The notes under the pieces: generated by a model
Told to the model about the DNA's origin: nothing
The model's input: only the letters and a program-made list of their open reading frames with translations
Database searches by the model: none
Shown here: positions 24,004 through 38,440 of the stretch, in pieces
Layout: the number at the start of each line of letters is the position of its first letter
Position numbering within the stretch: the first letter of the stretch is position 1
Assembly (NCBI GenBank): GCA_023053685.1
Contig: JALIGW010000147.1
Location: 124,001 to 188,000, forward strand
From: Diadophis punctatus similis
Lineage: Eukaryota > Chordata > Lepidosauria > Squamata > Dipsadidae
Direction: 5' to 3'
Length of the DNA stretch: 64,000 bases
Made by a program: the position numbers and the translations under genes

Positions 24004-26599
24004 CTAACACAGCATTCGCCTTAGGATTCAATTGTCCAAAAACATCACTTTTGACAAACACCTCAGAAATGAAAAAGAAACACATATTCCTGTTCCCCAC
24101 GGGCTGGAAAGCCGAATTCTCGCTTGAATTTTGATTCCCAGCCTACCCTGAAGAGCTAGCCCAAAGTCTAACACAGCATTCGCCTTAGGATTCAATTCAG
24201 CCCAAAAACATCACTTTTGACAAACACCTCAGAAATGAAAAAGAAACACATATTCCTGTTCCCCACGGGCTGGAAAGCCGAATTCTCGCTTGATTTTTGA
24301 TTCCAACCTTTCCCTGAAGAGCTAGCCCAAGGTCTAACACAGCATTCGCCTTATTTCTCAATTCAGCCCAAAAACATCACTTTTGACAAACACCTCAGAA
24401 ATGAAAAAGAAACACATATTCCTGTTCCCCACGTGCTGGAAAGCCGAATTCTCGCTTGAATTTTGATTCCGAGCCTACCCTGAAGAGCTAGCCCAAAGTC
24501 AAACACAGCATTCGCCTTAGGACTCAATACAGCCAAAAAACATGACTTTTGACAAACACCTCAGAAATGAAAATGAAACACATATTCCTGTTCCCCACAG
24601 GCTGGAAAGCTGAATTCTCGCTTGATTTTTGATTCCGAGCTTTCCCTGAAGAGAAAGCCCAATGTCTAACATGGAATTCGCCTTAGTTCTCAATTCAGCC
24701 CAAAAACATCACTTTTGACAAACACCTCAGAAATGAAAAAGAAACACATATTCCTGTTCCCCACGTGCTGGAAAGCCGAATTCTCGTTTGAATTTTGATT
24801 CCGAGCCTACCCTGAAGAGCTAGCCCAAAGTCTAACAAAGCATTCGCCTTAGGACTCAATACAGCCAAAAAACATGACTTTTGACAAACACCTCAGAAAT
24901 GAAAAAGAAACACATATTCCTGTTCCCCACGTGCTGGAAAGCCAAATTCTCGCTTGATTTTCGATTCCGAGCCTACCCTGAAGAGCTAGCCCAAAGTCTA
25001 ACACAGCATTCGCCTTATTTCTCAATTCAGCCCAAAAACATCACTTTTGACCAACACCTCAGAAATGAAAAAGAAACACATATTCCTGTTCCCCACGGGC
25101 TGGAAAGCCGAATTCTCGCTTGAATTTTGATTCCGAGCCTACCCTGAAGAGCTAGCCCAAGGTCTAACACAGCATTCGCCTTAGGATTCAATTCAGCCCA
25201 AAAACATCACTTTTGACAAACACCTCAGAAATGAAAAAGAAAGACATATTCCTGTTCCCCACGTGCTGGAAAGCCAAATTCTCGCTTGATTTTCGATTCC
25301 GAGCCTACCCTGAAGAGCTAGCCGAAAGTCTAACACAGCATTCGCCTTAGGACTCAATACAGCCAAAAAACATGACTTTTGACAAACACCTCAGAAATGA
25401 AAATGAAACACATATTCCTGTTCCCCACAGGCTGGAAAGCCGAATTCTCGCTTGATTTTTGATTCCGACCTTTCCCTGAAGAGCTAGCCCAAAGTCTAAC
25501 ACAGCGTTCGCCTTAGGACTCAATACAGCCAAAAAACATGACTTTTGACAAACACCTCAGAAATGAAAATGAAACACATATTCCTGTTCCCCACAGGCTG
25601 GAAAGCCGAATTCTCGCTTGATTTTCGATTCCGAGCCTACCCTGAAGAGCTAGCCCAAAGTCTAACACAGCATTCGCCTTAGGATTCAATTCAGTCCAAA
25701 AACATCACTTTTGACAAACACCTCAGAAATGAAAAAGAAACACATATTCCTGTTCCCCACGGGCTGGAAAGCCGAATTCTCGCTTGAATTTTGATTCCGA
25801 GCCTACCCTGAAGAGCTAGCCCAAAGTCTAACACAGCATTCGCCTTAGGACTCAATACAGCCAAAAAACATGACTTTTGACAAACACCTCAGAAATGAAA
25901 AAGAAACACATATTCCTGTTCCCCACGGGCTGGAAAGCCGAATTCTCGCTTGAATTTTGATTCCGAGCCTACCCTGAAGAGCTAGCCCAAGGTCTAACAC
26001 AGCATTCGCCTTAATTCTCAATTCAGCCCAAAAACATCACTTTTGACAAACACCTCAGAAATGAAAAAGAAAGAAATATTCCTGTTCCCCACGTGCTGGA
26101 AAGCCAAATTCTCGCTTGATTTTCGATTCCGAGCCTACCCTAAAGAGCTAGCTCAAAGTCTAACACAGCATTCCCCTTAGGATTCAATTGTCCAAAAACA
26201 TCACTTTTGACAAACACCTCAGAAATGAAAAAGAAACACATATTCCTGTTCCCCACATGCTGGAAAGCCGAATTCTCGCTTGATTTTCGATTCCGAGCCT
26301 ACCCTGAAGAGCTAGCCCAAACTCTAACACAGCATTCGCCTTAGGATTCAATTCAGTCCAAAAACATCACTTTTGACAAACACCTCAGAAATGAAAAAGA
26401 AACACATATTCCTGTTCCCCACGTGCTGGAAAGCCGAATTCTCGCTTGATTTTCGATTCCGAGCCTACCCTGAAGAGCTAGCCCAAAGTCTAACACAGCA
26501 TTCGCCTTAGGACTCAATACAGCCAAAAAACATGACTTTTGACAAACACCTCAGAAATGAAAATGAAACACATATTCCTGTTCCCCACAGGCTGGAAAG

Positions 26600-28830
26600 C
26601 CGAATTCTCGCTTGATTTTTGATTCCGAGCTTTCCCTGAAGAGAAAGCCCAATGTCTAACACGGAATTCGCCTTAGTTCTCAATTCAGCCCAAAAACATC
26701 ACTTTTGACAAACACCTCAGAAATGAAAAAGAAACACATATTCCTGTTCCCCACGTGCTGGAAAGCCGAATTCTCGCTTGATTTTCGATTCCGAGCCTAC
26801 CCTGAAGAGCTAGCCCAAAGTCTAACACAGCATTCGCCTTAGGACTCAATACAGCCAAAAAACATGACTTTTGACAAACACCTCAGAAATGAAAATGAAA
26901 CACATATTCCTGTTCCCCACAGGCTGGAAAGCCGAATTCTCGCTTGATTTTTGATTCCGACCTTTCCCTGAAGAGCTAGCCCAAAGTCTAACACAGCATT
27001 CGCCTTAGGACTCAATACAGCCAAAAAACATGACTTTTGACAAACACCTCAGAAATGAAAATGAAACACATATTCCTGTTCCCCACAGGCTGGAAAGCCG
27101 AATTCTCGCTTGATTTTCGATTCCGAGCCTACCCTGAAGAGCTAGCCCAAAGTCTAACACAGCATTCGCCTTAGGATTCAATTCAGTCCAAAAACATCAC
27201 TTTTGACAAACACCTCAGAAATGAAAATGAAACACATATTCCTGTTCCCCACAGGCTGGAAAGCTGAATTCTCTCTTGATTTTTGATTCCGACCTTTCCC
27301 TGAAGAGCTAGCCCAATGTCTAACACGGAATTCGCCTTAGTTCTCAATTCAGCCAAAAAACATCACTTTTGACAAACACATCAGAAATGAAAAAGAAACA
27401 CATATTCCTGTTCCCCACATGCTGGAAAGCCGAATTCTCGCTTGAATTTTGATTCCGAGCCTACCCTGAAGAGCTAGCCCAAGGTCTAACACAGCATTCG
27501 CCTTATTTCTCAATTCAGCCCAAAAACATGACTTTTGACAAACACCTCAGAAATGAAAAAGAAACACATATTCCTGTTCCCCACGGGCTGGAAAGCCGAA
27601 TTCTCGCTTGATTTTTGATTCCGACCTTTCCCTGAAGAGCTAGCCCAAGGTCTAACACAGCATTCGCCTTAGGATTCAATTCAGTCCAAAAACATCACTT
27701 TTGACAAACACCTCAGAAATGAAAATGAAACACATATTCCTGTTCCCCACAGGCTGGAAAGCTGAATTCTCTCTTGATTTTTGATTCCGACCTTTCCCTG
27801 AAGAGCTAGCCCAATGTCTAACACGGAATTCGCCTTAGTTCTCAATTCAGCCAAAAAACATCACTTTTGACAAACACATCAGAAATGAAAAAGAAACACA
27901 TATTCCTGTTCCCCACATGCTGGAAAGCCGAATTCTCGCTTGAATTTTGATTCCGAGCCTACCCTGAAGAGCTAGCCGAAAGTCTAACACAGCATTCGCC
28001 TTAGGATTCAATTCAGTCCAAAAACATCACTTTTGACAAACACCTCAGAAATGAAAAAGAAACACATATTCCTGTTCCCCACAGGCTGGAAAGCCGAATT
28101 CTCGCTTGATTTTTGATTCCGAGCTTTCCCTGAAGAGAAAGCCCAATGTCTAACACGGAATTCGCCTTAGTTCTCAATTCAGCCCAAAAACATCACTTTT
28201 GACAAACACCTCAGAAATGAAAAAGAAACACATATTCCTGTTCCCCACGTGCTGGAAAGCCGAATTCTCGCTTGATTTTCGATTCCGAGCCTACCCTGAA
28301 GAGCTAGCCCAAAGTCTAACACAGCATTCGCCTTAGGACTCAATACAGCCAAAAAACATGACTTTTGACAAACACCTCAGAAATGAAAATGAAACACATA
28401 TTCCTGTTCCCCACAGGCTGGAAAGCCGAATTCTCGCTTGATTTTTGATTCCGACCTTTCCCTGAAGAGCTAGCCCAAAGTCTAACACAGCATTCGCCTT
28501 AGGACTCAATACAGCCAAAAAACATGACTTTTGACAAACACCTCAGAAATGAAAATGAAACACATATTCCTGTTCCCCACAGGCTGGAAAGCCGAATTCT
28601 TGCTTGATTTTCGATTCCGAGCCTACCCTGAAGAGCTAGCCCAAAGTCTAACACAGCATTCGCCTTAGGATTCAAATCAGTCCAAAAACATCACTTTTGA
28701 CAAACACCTCAGAAATGAAAATGAAACACATATTCCTGTTCCCCACAGGCTGGAAAGCTGAATTCTCTCTTGATTTTTGATTCCGACCTTTCCCTGAAGA
28801 GCTAGCCCAATGTCTAACACGGAATTCGCC
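26600..28830. repeat. 9-unit (1494-bp) repeat with nested 3-unit repeat
   Basis: A stretch beginning with the CTTTCCCTGAAGAGAAAG unit at about 26630 recurs 1494 bp later at about 28124, followed in both places by ACGTG and A-type units. Within the first copy, C-type units near 27219 and 27717 are 498 bp apart, showing a local three-unit duplication. Limits are approximate. Confidence 0.7.
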
Positions 28831-29239
28831 TTAGTTCTCAATTCAGCCAAAAAACATCACTTTTGACAAACACATCAGAAATGAAAAAGAAACACATATT
28901 CCTGTTCCCCACATGCTGGAAAGCCGAATTCTCGCTTGAATTTTGATTCCGAGCCTACCCTGAAGAGCTAGCCCAAGGTCTAACACAGCATTCGCCTTAT
29001 TTCTCAATTCAGCCCAAAAACATGACTTTTGACAAACACCTCAGAAATGAAAAAGAAACACATATTCCTGTTCCCCACGGGCTGGAAAGCCGAATTCTCG
29101 CTTGATTTTTGAATCCGACCTTTCCCTGAAGAGCTAGCCCAAGGTCTAACACAGCATTCGCCTTAGGATTCAATTCAGCCCAAAAACATCACTTTTGACA
29201 AACACCTCAGAAATGAAAAAGAAAGACATATTCCTGTTC

Positions 29240-32200
29240 CCCACGTGCTGGAAAGCCAAATTCTCGCTTGATTTTCGATTCCGAGCCTACCCTGAAGAGC
29301 TAGCCGAAAGTCTAACACAGCATTCGCCTTAGGATTCAATTCAGTCCAAAAACATCACTTTTGACAAACACCTCAGAAATGAAAAAGAAACACATATTCC
29401 TGTTCCCCACATGCTGGAAAGCCGAATTCTCGCTTGATTTTCGATTCCGAGCCTACCCTGAAGAGCTAGCCCAAAGTCTAACACAGCATTCGCCTTAGGA
29501 TTCAATTCAGCCCAAAAACATCACTTTTGACAAACACCTCAGAAATGAAAAAGAAACACATATTCCTGTTCCCCATGGGCTGGAAAGCCGAATTCTCGCT
29601 TGATTTTTGATTCCGACCTTTCCCTGAAGAGCTAGCCCAAGGTCTAACACAGCATTCGCCTTAGGATTCAATTCAGCCCAAAAACATCACTTTTGACAAA
29701 CACCTCAGAAATGAAAAAGAAACACATATTCCTGTTCCCCACGGGCTGGAAAGCCGAATTCTCGCTTGAATTTTGATTCCGAGCCTACCCTGAAGAGCTA
29801 GCCCAAAGTCTAACACAGCTTTCACCTTAGGACTCAATACAGCCAAAAAACATGACTTTTGACAAACACCTCAGAAATGAAAAAGAAACACATATTCCTG
29901 TTCCCCACGGGCTGGAAAGCCGAATTCTCGCTTGAATTTTGATTCCGAGCCTACCCTGAAGAGCTAGCCCAAGGTCTAACACAGCATTCGCCTTATTTCT
30001 CAATTCAGCCCAAAAACATCACTTTTGACAAACACCTCAGAAATGAAAAAGAAACACATATTCCTGTTCCCCACAGGCTGGAAAGCCGAATTCTCGCTTG
30101 ATTTTTGATTCCGAGCCTACCCTGAAGAGCTAGCCCAAAGTCTAACACAGCATTCGCCTTAGGACTCAATACAGCCAAAAAACATGACTTTTGACAAACA
30201 CCTCAGAAATGAAAATGAAACACATATTCCTGTTCCCCACAGGCTGGAAAGCCGAATTCTCACTTGATTTTCGATTCCGACCTTTCCCTGAGAAGCTAGC
30301 CCAATGTCTAACACGGAATTCGCCTTAGTTCTCAATTCAGCCAAAAAACATCACTTTTGACAAACACATCAGAAATGAAAAAGAAACACATATTCCTGTT
30401 CCCCACATGCTGGAAAGCCGAATTCTCGCTTGAATTTTGATTCCGAGCCTACCCTGAAGAGCTAGCCCAAGGTCTAACACAGCATTCGCCTTAGGATTCA
30501 ATTCAGCCCAAAAACATCACTTTTGACAAACACCTCAGAAATGAAAAAGAAAGACATATTCCTGTTCCCCACGTGCTGGAAAGCCAAATTCTCGCTTGAT
30601 TTTCGATTCCGAGCCTACCCTGAAGAGCTAGCCGAAAGTCTAACACAGCATTCGCCTTAGGACTCAATACAGCCAAAAAACATGACTTTTGACAAACACC
30701 TCAGAAATGAAAATGAAACACATATTCCTGTTCCCCACAGGCTGGAAAGCCGAATTCTCGCTTGATTTTTGATTCCGACCTTTCCCTGAAGAGCTAGCCC
30801 AAAGTCTAACACAGCATTCGCCTTAGGACTCAATACAGCCAAAAAACATGACTTTTGACAAACACCTCAGAAATGAAAATGAAACACATATTCCTGTTTT
30901 CCACAGGCTGGAAAGCCGAATTCTTGCTTGATTTTCGATTCCGAGCCTACCCTGAAGAGCTAGCCCAAAGTCTAACACAGCATTCGCCTTAGGATTCAAA
31001 TCAGTCCAAAAACATCACTTTTGACAAACACCTCAGAAATGAAAATGAAACACATATTCCTGTTCCCCACAGGCTGGAAAGCTGAATTCTCTCTTGATTT
31101 TTGATTCCGACCTTTCCCTGAAGAGCTAGCCCAATGTCTAACACGGAATTCGCCTTAGTTCTCAATTCAGCCAAAAAACATCACTTTTGACAAACACATC
31201 AGAAATGAAAAAGAAACACATATTCCTGTTCCCCACATGCTGGAAAGCCGAATTCTCGCTTGAATTTTGATTCCGAGCCTACCCTGAAGAGCTAGCCCAA
31301 GGTCTAACACAGCATTCGCCTTATTTCTCAATTCAGCCCAAAAACATGACTTTTGACAAACACCTCAGAAATGAAAAAGAAACACATATTCCTGTTCCCC
31401 ATGGGCTGGAAAGCCGAATTCTCGCTTGATTTTTGAATCCGACCTTTCCCTGAAGAGCTAGCCCAAGGTCTAACACAGCATTCGCCTTAGGATTCAATTC
31501 AGCCCAAAAACATCACTTTTGACAAACACCTCAGAAATGAAAAAGAAAGACATATTCCTGTTCCCCACGTGCTGGAAAGCCAAATTCTCGCTTGATTTTC
31601 GATTCCGAGCCTACCCTGAAGAGCTAGCCGAAAGTCTAACACAGCATTCGCCTTAGGATTCAATTCAGCCCAAAAAGATCACTTTTGACAAACACCTCAG
31701 AAATGAAAAAGAAACACATATTCCTGTTCCCCATGGGCTGGAAAGCCGAATTCTTGCTTGATTTTTGATTCCGACCTTTCCCTGAAGAGCTAGCCCAAGG
31801 TCTAACACAGCATTCGCCTTAGGATTCAATTCAGCCCAAAAACATCACTTTTGACAAACACCTCAGAAATGAAAAAGAAAGACATATTCCTGTTCCCCAC
31901 ATGCTGGAAAGCAGAATTCTCGCTTGATTTTCGATTCCGAGCCTACCCTGAAGAGCTAGCCCAAAGTCTAACACAGCATTCGCCTTAGGATTCAATTCAG
32001 CCCAAAAACATCACTTTTGACAAACACCTCAGAAATGAAAAAGAAACACATATTCCTGTTCCCCACGGGCTGGAAAGCCGAATTCTCGCTTGAATTTTGA
32101 TTCCGAGCCTACCCTGAAGAGCTAGCCCAAAGTCTAACACAGCATTCACCTTAGGACTCAATACAGCCAAAAAACATGACTTTTGACAAACACCTCAGAA

Positions 32201-32297
32201 ATGAAAAAGAAACACATATTCCTGTTCCCCACGGGCTGGAAAGCCGAATTCTCGCTTGAATTTTGATTCCGAGCCTACCCTGAAGAGCTAGCCCAAA
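29240..32297. repeat. ~3.06-kb duplication, copy 1 (offset 6143)
   Basis: This stretch matches about 35383-38440 at 6143 bp, which is 37 units plus the 1-bp insertion near 33427. It shares the hybrid B/C unit at about 30240-30310, the CTGTTTTCCACAGG marker near 30894 and GCAGAATTC at 31911. Noticed differences include 29342 (T against A), 29820 (T against A) and a short block at about 30113 (GAGCCTACC against GACCTTTCC). Confidence 0.85.
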
Positions 32298-34535
32298 GTC
32301 TAACACAGCATTCGCCTTAGGATTCAATTCAGCCCAAAAACATCACTTTTGACAAACACCTCAGAAATGAAAAAGAAACACATATTCCTGTTCCCCACGT
32401 GCTGGAAAGCCGAATTCTCACTTGATTTTCGATTCCGAGCCTACCCTGAAGAGCTAGCCCAAAGTCTAACACAGCATTCGCCTTAGGACTCAATACAGCC
32501 AAAAAACATGACTTTTGACAAACACCTCAGAAATGAAAATGAAACACATATTCCTGTTCCCCACAGGCTGGAAAGCCGAATTCTCGCTTGATTTTTGATT
32601 CCGACCTTTCCCTGAAGAGCTAGCCCAAAGTCTAACACAGCATTCGCCTTAGGACTCAATACAGCCAAAAAACATGACTTTTGACAAACACCTCAGAAAT
32701 GAAAATGAAACACATATTCCTGTTTTCCACAGGCTGGAAAGCCGAATTCTTGCTTGATTTTCGATTCCGAGCCTACCCTGAAGAGCTAGCCCAAAGTCTA
32801 ACACAGCATTCGCCTTAGGATTCAAATCAGTCCAAAAACATCACTTTTGACAAACACCTCAGAAATGAAAATGAAACACATATTCCTGTTCCCCACAGGC
32901 TGGAAAGCTGAATTCTCTCTTGATTTTTGATTCCGACCTTTCCCTGAAGAGCTAGCCCAATGTCTAACACGGAATTCGCCTTAGTTCTCAATTCAGCCAA
33001 AAAACATCACTTTTGACAAACACATCAGAAATGAAAAAGAAACACATATTCCTGTTCCCCACATGCTGGAAAGCCGAATTCTCGCTTGAATTTTGATTCC
33101 GAGCCTACCCTGAAGAGCTAGCCCAAGGTCTAACACAGCATTCGCCTTATTTCTCAATTCAGCCCAAAAACATGACTTTTGACAAACACCTCAGAAATGA
33201 AAAAGAAACACATATTCCTGTTCCCCATGGGCTGGAAAGCCGAATTCTCGCTTGATTTTTGAATCCGACCTTTCCCTGAAGAGCTAGCCCAAGGTCTAAC
33301 ACAGCATTCGCCTTAGGATTCAATTCAGCCCAAAAACATCACTTTTGACAAACACCTCAGAAATGAAAAAGAAAGACATATTCCTGTTCCCCACGTGCTG
33401 GAAAGCCAAATTCTCGCTTGATTTTCGGATTCCGAGCCTACCCTGAAGAGCTAGCCGAAAGTCTAACACAGCATTCGCCTTAGGATTCAATTCAGCCCAA
33501 AAAGATCACTTTTGACAAACACCTCAGAAATGAAAAAGAAACACATATTCCTGTTCCCCATGGGCTGGAAAGCCGAATTCTTGCTTGATTTTTGATTCCG
33601 ACCTTTCCCTGAAGAGCTAGCCCAAGGTCTAACACAGCATTCGCCTTAGGATTCAATTCAGCCCAAAAACATCACTTTTGACAAACACCTCAGAAATGAA
33701 AAAGAAAGACATATTCCTGTTCCCCACATGCTGGAAAGCAGAATTCTCGCTTGATTTTCGATTCCGAGCCTACCCTGAAGAGCTAGCCCAAAGTCTAACA
33801 CAGCATTCGCCTTAGGATTCAATTCAGCCCAAAAACATCACTTTTGACAAACACCTCAGAAATGAAAAAGAAACACATATTCCTGTTCCCCACGGGCTGG
33901 AAAGCCGAATTCTCACTTGAATTTTGATTCCGAGCCTACCCTGAAGAGCTAGCCCAAAGTCTAACACAGCATTCACCTTAGGACTCAATACAGCCAAAAA
34001 ACATGACTTTTGACAAACACCTCAGAAATGAAAAAGAAACACATATTCCTGTTCCCCACGGGCTGGAAAGCCGAATTCTCGCTTGAATTTTGATTCCGAG
34101 CCTACCCTGAAGAGCTAGCCCAAAGTCTAACACAGCATTCGCCTTAGGATTCAATTCAGCCCAAAAACATCACTTTTGACAAACACCTCAGAAATGAAAA
34201 AGAAACACATATTCCTGTTCCCCACGTGCTGGAAAGCCGAATTCTCGCTTGATTTTCGATTCCGAGCCTACCCTGAAGAGCTAGCCCAAAGTCTAACACA
34301 GCATTCGCCTTAGGACTCAATACAGCCAAAAAACATGACTTTTGACAAACACCTCAGAAATGAAAATGAAACACATATTCCTGTTCCCCACAGGCTGGAA
34401 AGCCGAATTCTCGCTTGATTTTTGATTCCGACCTTTCCCTGAAGAGCTAGCCCAAAGTCTAACACAGCATTCGCCTTAGGACTCAATACAGCCAAAAAAC
34501 ATGACTTTTGACAAACACCTCAGAAATGAAAATGA
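30640..34535. repeat. 11-unit HOR in tandem, ~2.1 copies (1826/1827 bp)
   Basis: A-type landmarks at 30657, 32483 and 34310 give periods of 1826 and 1827 bp. Both copies contain CTGTTTTCCACAGG (30894 and 32720), CCCAAAAAGATCAC (about 31671 and 33497) and GCAGAATTC (31911 and 33738). The extra base in the second copy is the inserted G at 33427-33428. A third, separated copy starts at 36800. Copy 2 also has CTCACTTGAATTTTG near 33912 where copy 1 has CTCGCTTG. Confidence 0.88.
33427..33428. other. 1-bp insertion in second 11-unit copy
   Basis: CTTGATTTTCGGATTCCGAG has one more G than the usual CTTGATTTTCGATTCC. It makes the second copy of the 11-unit repeat 1827 bp rather than 1826 and is absent from the other two copies, so it postdates their duplication, or is an assembly error. 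Confidence 0.85.
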
Positions 34536-35382
34536 AACACATATTCCTGTTCCCCACAGGCTGGAAAGCCGAATTCTCACTTGATTTTCGATTCCGAGCC
34601 TACCCTGAAGAGCTAGCCCAAAGTCTAACACAGCATTCGCCTTAGGATTCAATTCAGTCCAAAAACATCACTTTTGACAAACACCTCAGAAATGAAAATG
34701 AAACACATATTCCTGTTCCCCACAGGCTGGAAAGCTGAATTCTCTCTTGATTTTTGATTCCGACCTTTCCCTGAGAAGCTAGCCCAATGTCTAACACGGA
34801 ATTCGCCTTAGTTCTCAATTCAGCCAAAAAACATCACTTTTGACAAACACATCAGAAATGAAAAAGAAACACATATTCCTGTTCCCCACATGCTGGAAAG
34901 CCGAATTCTCGCTTGAATTTTGATTCCGAGCCTACCCTGAAGAGCTAGCCCAAGGTCTAACACAGCATTCGCCTTAGGATTCAATTCAGCCCAAAAACAT
35001 CACTTTTGACAAACACCTCAGAAATGAAAAAGAAAGACATATTCCTGTTCCCCACGTGCTGGAAAGCCAAATTCTCGCTTGATTTTCGATTCCGAGCCTA
35101 CCCTGAAGAGCTAGCCGAAAGTCTAACACAGCATTCGCCTTAGGACTCAATACAGCCAAAAAACATGACTTTTGACAAACACCTCAGAAATGAAAATGAA
35201 ACACATATTCCTGTTCCCCACAGGCTGGAAAGCCGAATTCTCGCTTGATTTTTGATTCCGACCTTTCCCTGAAGAGCTAGCCCAAAGTCTAACACAGCAT
35301 TCGCCTTAGGACTCAATACAGCCAAAAAACATGACTTTTGACAAACACCTCAGAAATGAAAATGAAACACATATTCCTGTTC

Positions 35383-38300
35383 CCCACGTGCTGGAAAGCC
35401 AAATTCTCGCTTGATTTTCGATTCCGAGCCTACCCTGAAGAGCTAGCCGAAAGTCTAACACAGCATTCGCCTTAGGATTCAAATCAGTCCAAAAACATCA
35501 CTTTTGACAAACACCTCAGAAATGAAAAAGAAACACATATTCCTGTTCCCCACATGCTGGAAAGCCGAATTCTCGCTTGATTTTCGATTCCGAGCCTACC
35601 CTGAAGAGCTAGCCCAAAGTCTAACACAGCATTCGCCTTAGGATTCAATTCAGCCCAAAAACATCACTTTTGACAAACACCTCAGAAATGAAAAAGAAAC
35701 ACATATTCCTGTTCCCCATGGGCTGGAAAGCCGAATTCTCGCTTGATTTTTGATTCCGACCTTTCCCTGAAGAGCTAGCCCAAGGTCTAACACAGCATTC
35801 GCCTTAGGATTCAATTCAGCCCAAAAACATCACTTTTGACAAACACCTCAGAAATGAAAAAGAAACACATATTCCTGTTCCCCACGGGCTGGAAAGCCGA
35901 ATTCTCGCTTGAATTTTGATTCCGAGCCTACCCTGAAGAGCTAGCCCAAAGTCTAACACAGCATTCACCTTAGGACTCAATACAGCCAAAAAACATGACT
36001 TTTGACAAACACCTCAGAAATGAAAAAGAAACACATATTCCTGTTCCCCACGGGCTGGAAAGCCGAATTCTCGCTTGAATTTTGATTCCGAGCCTACCCT
36101 GAAGAGCTAGCCCAAGGTCTAACACAGCATTCGCCTTATTTCTCAATTCAGCCCAAAAACATCACTTTTGACAAACACCTCAGAAATGAAAAAGAAACAC
36201 ATATTCCTGTTCCCCACAGGCTGGAAAGCCGAATTCTCGCTTGATTTTTGATTCCGACCTTTCCCTGAAGAGCTAGCCCAAAGTCTAACACAGCATTCGC
36301 CTTAGGACTCAATACAGCCAAAAAACATGACTTTTGACAAACACCTCAGAAATGAAAATGAAACACATATTCCTGTTCCCCACAGGCTGGAAAGCCGAAT
36401 TCTCACTTGATTTTCGATTCCGACCTTTCCCTGAGAAGCTAGCCCAATGTCTAACACGGAATTCGCCTTAGTTCTCAATTCAGCCAAAAAACATCACTTT
36501 TGACAAACACATCAGAAATGAAAAAGAAACACATATTCCTGTTCCCCACATGCTGGAAAGCCGAATTCTCGCTTGAATTTTGATTCCGAGCCTACCCTGA
36601 AGAGCTAGCCCAAGGTCTAACACAGCATTCGCCTTAGGATTCAATTCAGCCCAAAAACATCACTTTTGACAAACACCTCAGAAATGAAAAAGAAAGACAT
36701 ATTCCTGTTCCCCACGTGCTGGAAAGCCAAATTCTCGCTTGATTTTCGATTCCGAGCCTACCCTGAAGAGCTAGCCGAAAGTCTAACACAGCATTCGCCT
36801 TAGGACTCAATACAGCCAAAAAACATGACTTTTGACAAACACCTCAGAAATGAAAATGAAACACATATTCCTGTTCCCCACAGGCTGGAAAGCCGAATTC
36901 TCGCTTGATTTTTGATTCCGACCTTTCCCTGAAGAGCTAGCCCAAAGTCTAACACAGCATTCGCCTTAGGACTCAATACAGCCAAAAAACATGACTTTTG
37001 ACAAACACCTCAGAAATGAAAATGAAACACATATTCCTGTTTTCCACAGGCTGGAAAGCCGAATTCTTGCTTGATTTTCGATTCCGAGCCTACCCTGAAG
37101 AGCTAGCCCAAAGTCTAACACAGCATTCGCCTTAGGATTCAAATCAGTCCAAAAACATCACTTTTGACAAACACCTCAGAAATGAAAATGAAACACATAT
37201 TCCTGTTCCCCACAGGCTGGAAAGCTGAATTCTCTCTTGATTTTTGATTCCGACCTTTCCCTGAAGAGCTAGCCCAATGTCTAACACGGAATTCGCCTTA
37301 GTTCTCAATTCAGCCAAAAAACATCACTTTTGACAAACACATCAGAAATGAAAAAGAAACACATATTCCTGTTCCCCACATGCTGGAAAGCCGAATTCTC
37401 GCTTGAATTTTGATTCCGAGCCTACCCTGAAGAGCTAGCCCAAGGTCTAACACAGCATTCGCCTTATTTCTCAATTCAGCCCAAAAACATGACTTTTGAC
37501 AAACACCTCAGAAATGAAAAAGAAACACATATTCCTGTTCCCCATGGGCTGGAAAGCCGAATTCTCGCTTGATTTTTGAATCCGACCTTTCCCTGAAGAG
37601 CTAGCCCAAGGTCTAACACAGCATTCGCCTTAGGATTCAATTCAGCCCAAAAACATCACTTTTGACAAACACCTCAGAAATGAAAAAGAAAGACATATTC
37701 CTGTTCCCCACGTGCTGGAAAGCCAAATTCTCGCTTGATTTTCGATTCCGAGCCTACCCTGAAGAGCTAGCCGAAAGTCTAACACAGCATTCGCCTTAGG
37801 ATTCAATTCAGCCCAAAAAGATCACTTTTGACAAACACCTCAGAAATGAAAAAGAAACACATATTCCTGTTCCCCATGGGCTGGAAAGCCGAATTCTTGC
37901 TTGATTTTTGATTCCGACCTTTCCCTGAAGAGCTAGCCCAAGGTCTAACACAGCATTCGCCTTAGGATTCAATTCAGCCCAAAAACATCACTTTTGACAA
38001 ACACCTCAGAAATGAAAAAGAAAGACATATTCCTGTTCCCCACATGCTGGAAAGCAGAATTCTCGCTTGATTTTCGATTCCGAGCCTACCCTGAAGAGCT
38101 AGCCCAAAGTCTAACACAGCATTCGCCTTAGGATTCAATTCAGCCCAAAAACATCACTTTTGACAAACACCTCAGAAATGAAAAAGAAACACATATTCCT
38201 GTTCCCCACGGGCTGGAAAGCCGAATTCTCGCTTGAATTTTGATTCCGAGCCTACCCTGAAGAGCTAGCCCAAAGTCTAACACAGCATTCACCTTAGGAC

Positions 38301-38440
38301 TCAATACAGCCAAAAAACATGACTTTTGACAAACACCTCAGAAATGAAAAAGAAACACATATTCCTGTTCCCCACGGGCTGGAAAGCCGAATTCTCGCTT
38401 GAATTTTGATTCCGAGCCTACCCTGAAGAGCTAGCCCAAG
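35383..38440. repeat. ~3.06-kb duplication, copy 2 (offset 6143)
   Basis: This is the partner of about 29240-32297. The left boundary lies in a hybrid unit at about 35350-35420, which begins as AAAATG type and changes to ACGTGCTGGAAAGCCAAA. It shares GCAGAATTC (38054), CTGTTTTCC (37037) and the B/C hybrid unit (about 36383-36450). The right limit is where this copy has CCCAAGATC and TTATTTCTC instead of CCCAAAGTC and TTAGGATTC. Confidence 0.84.
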
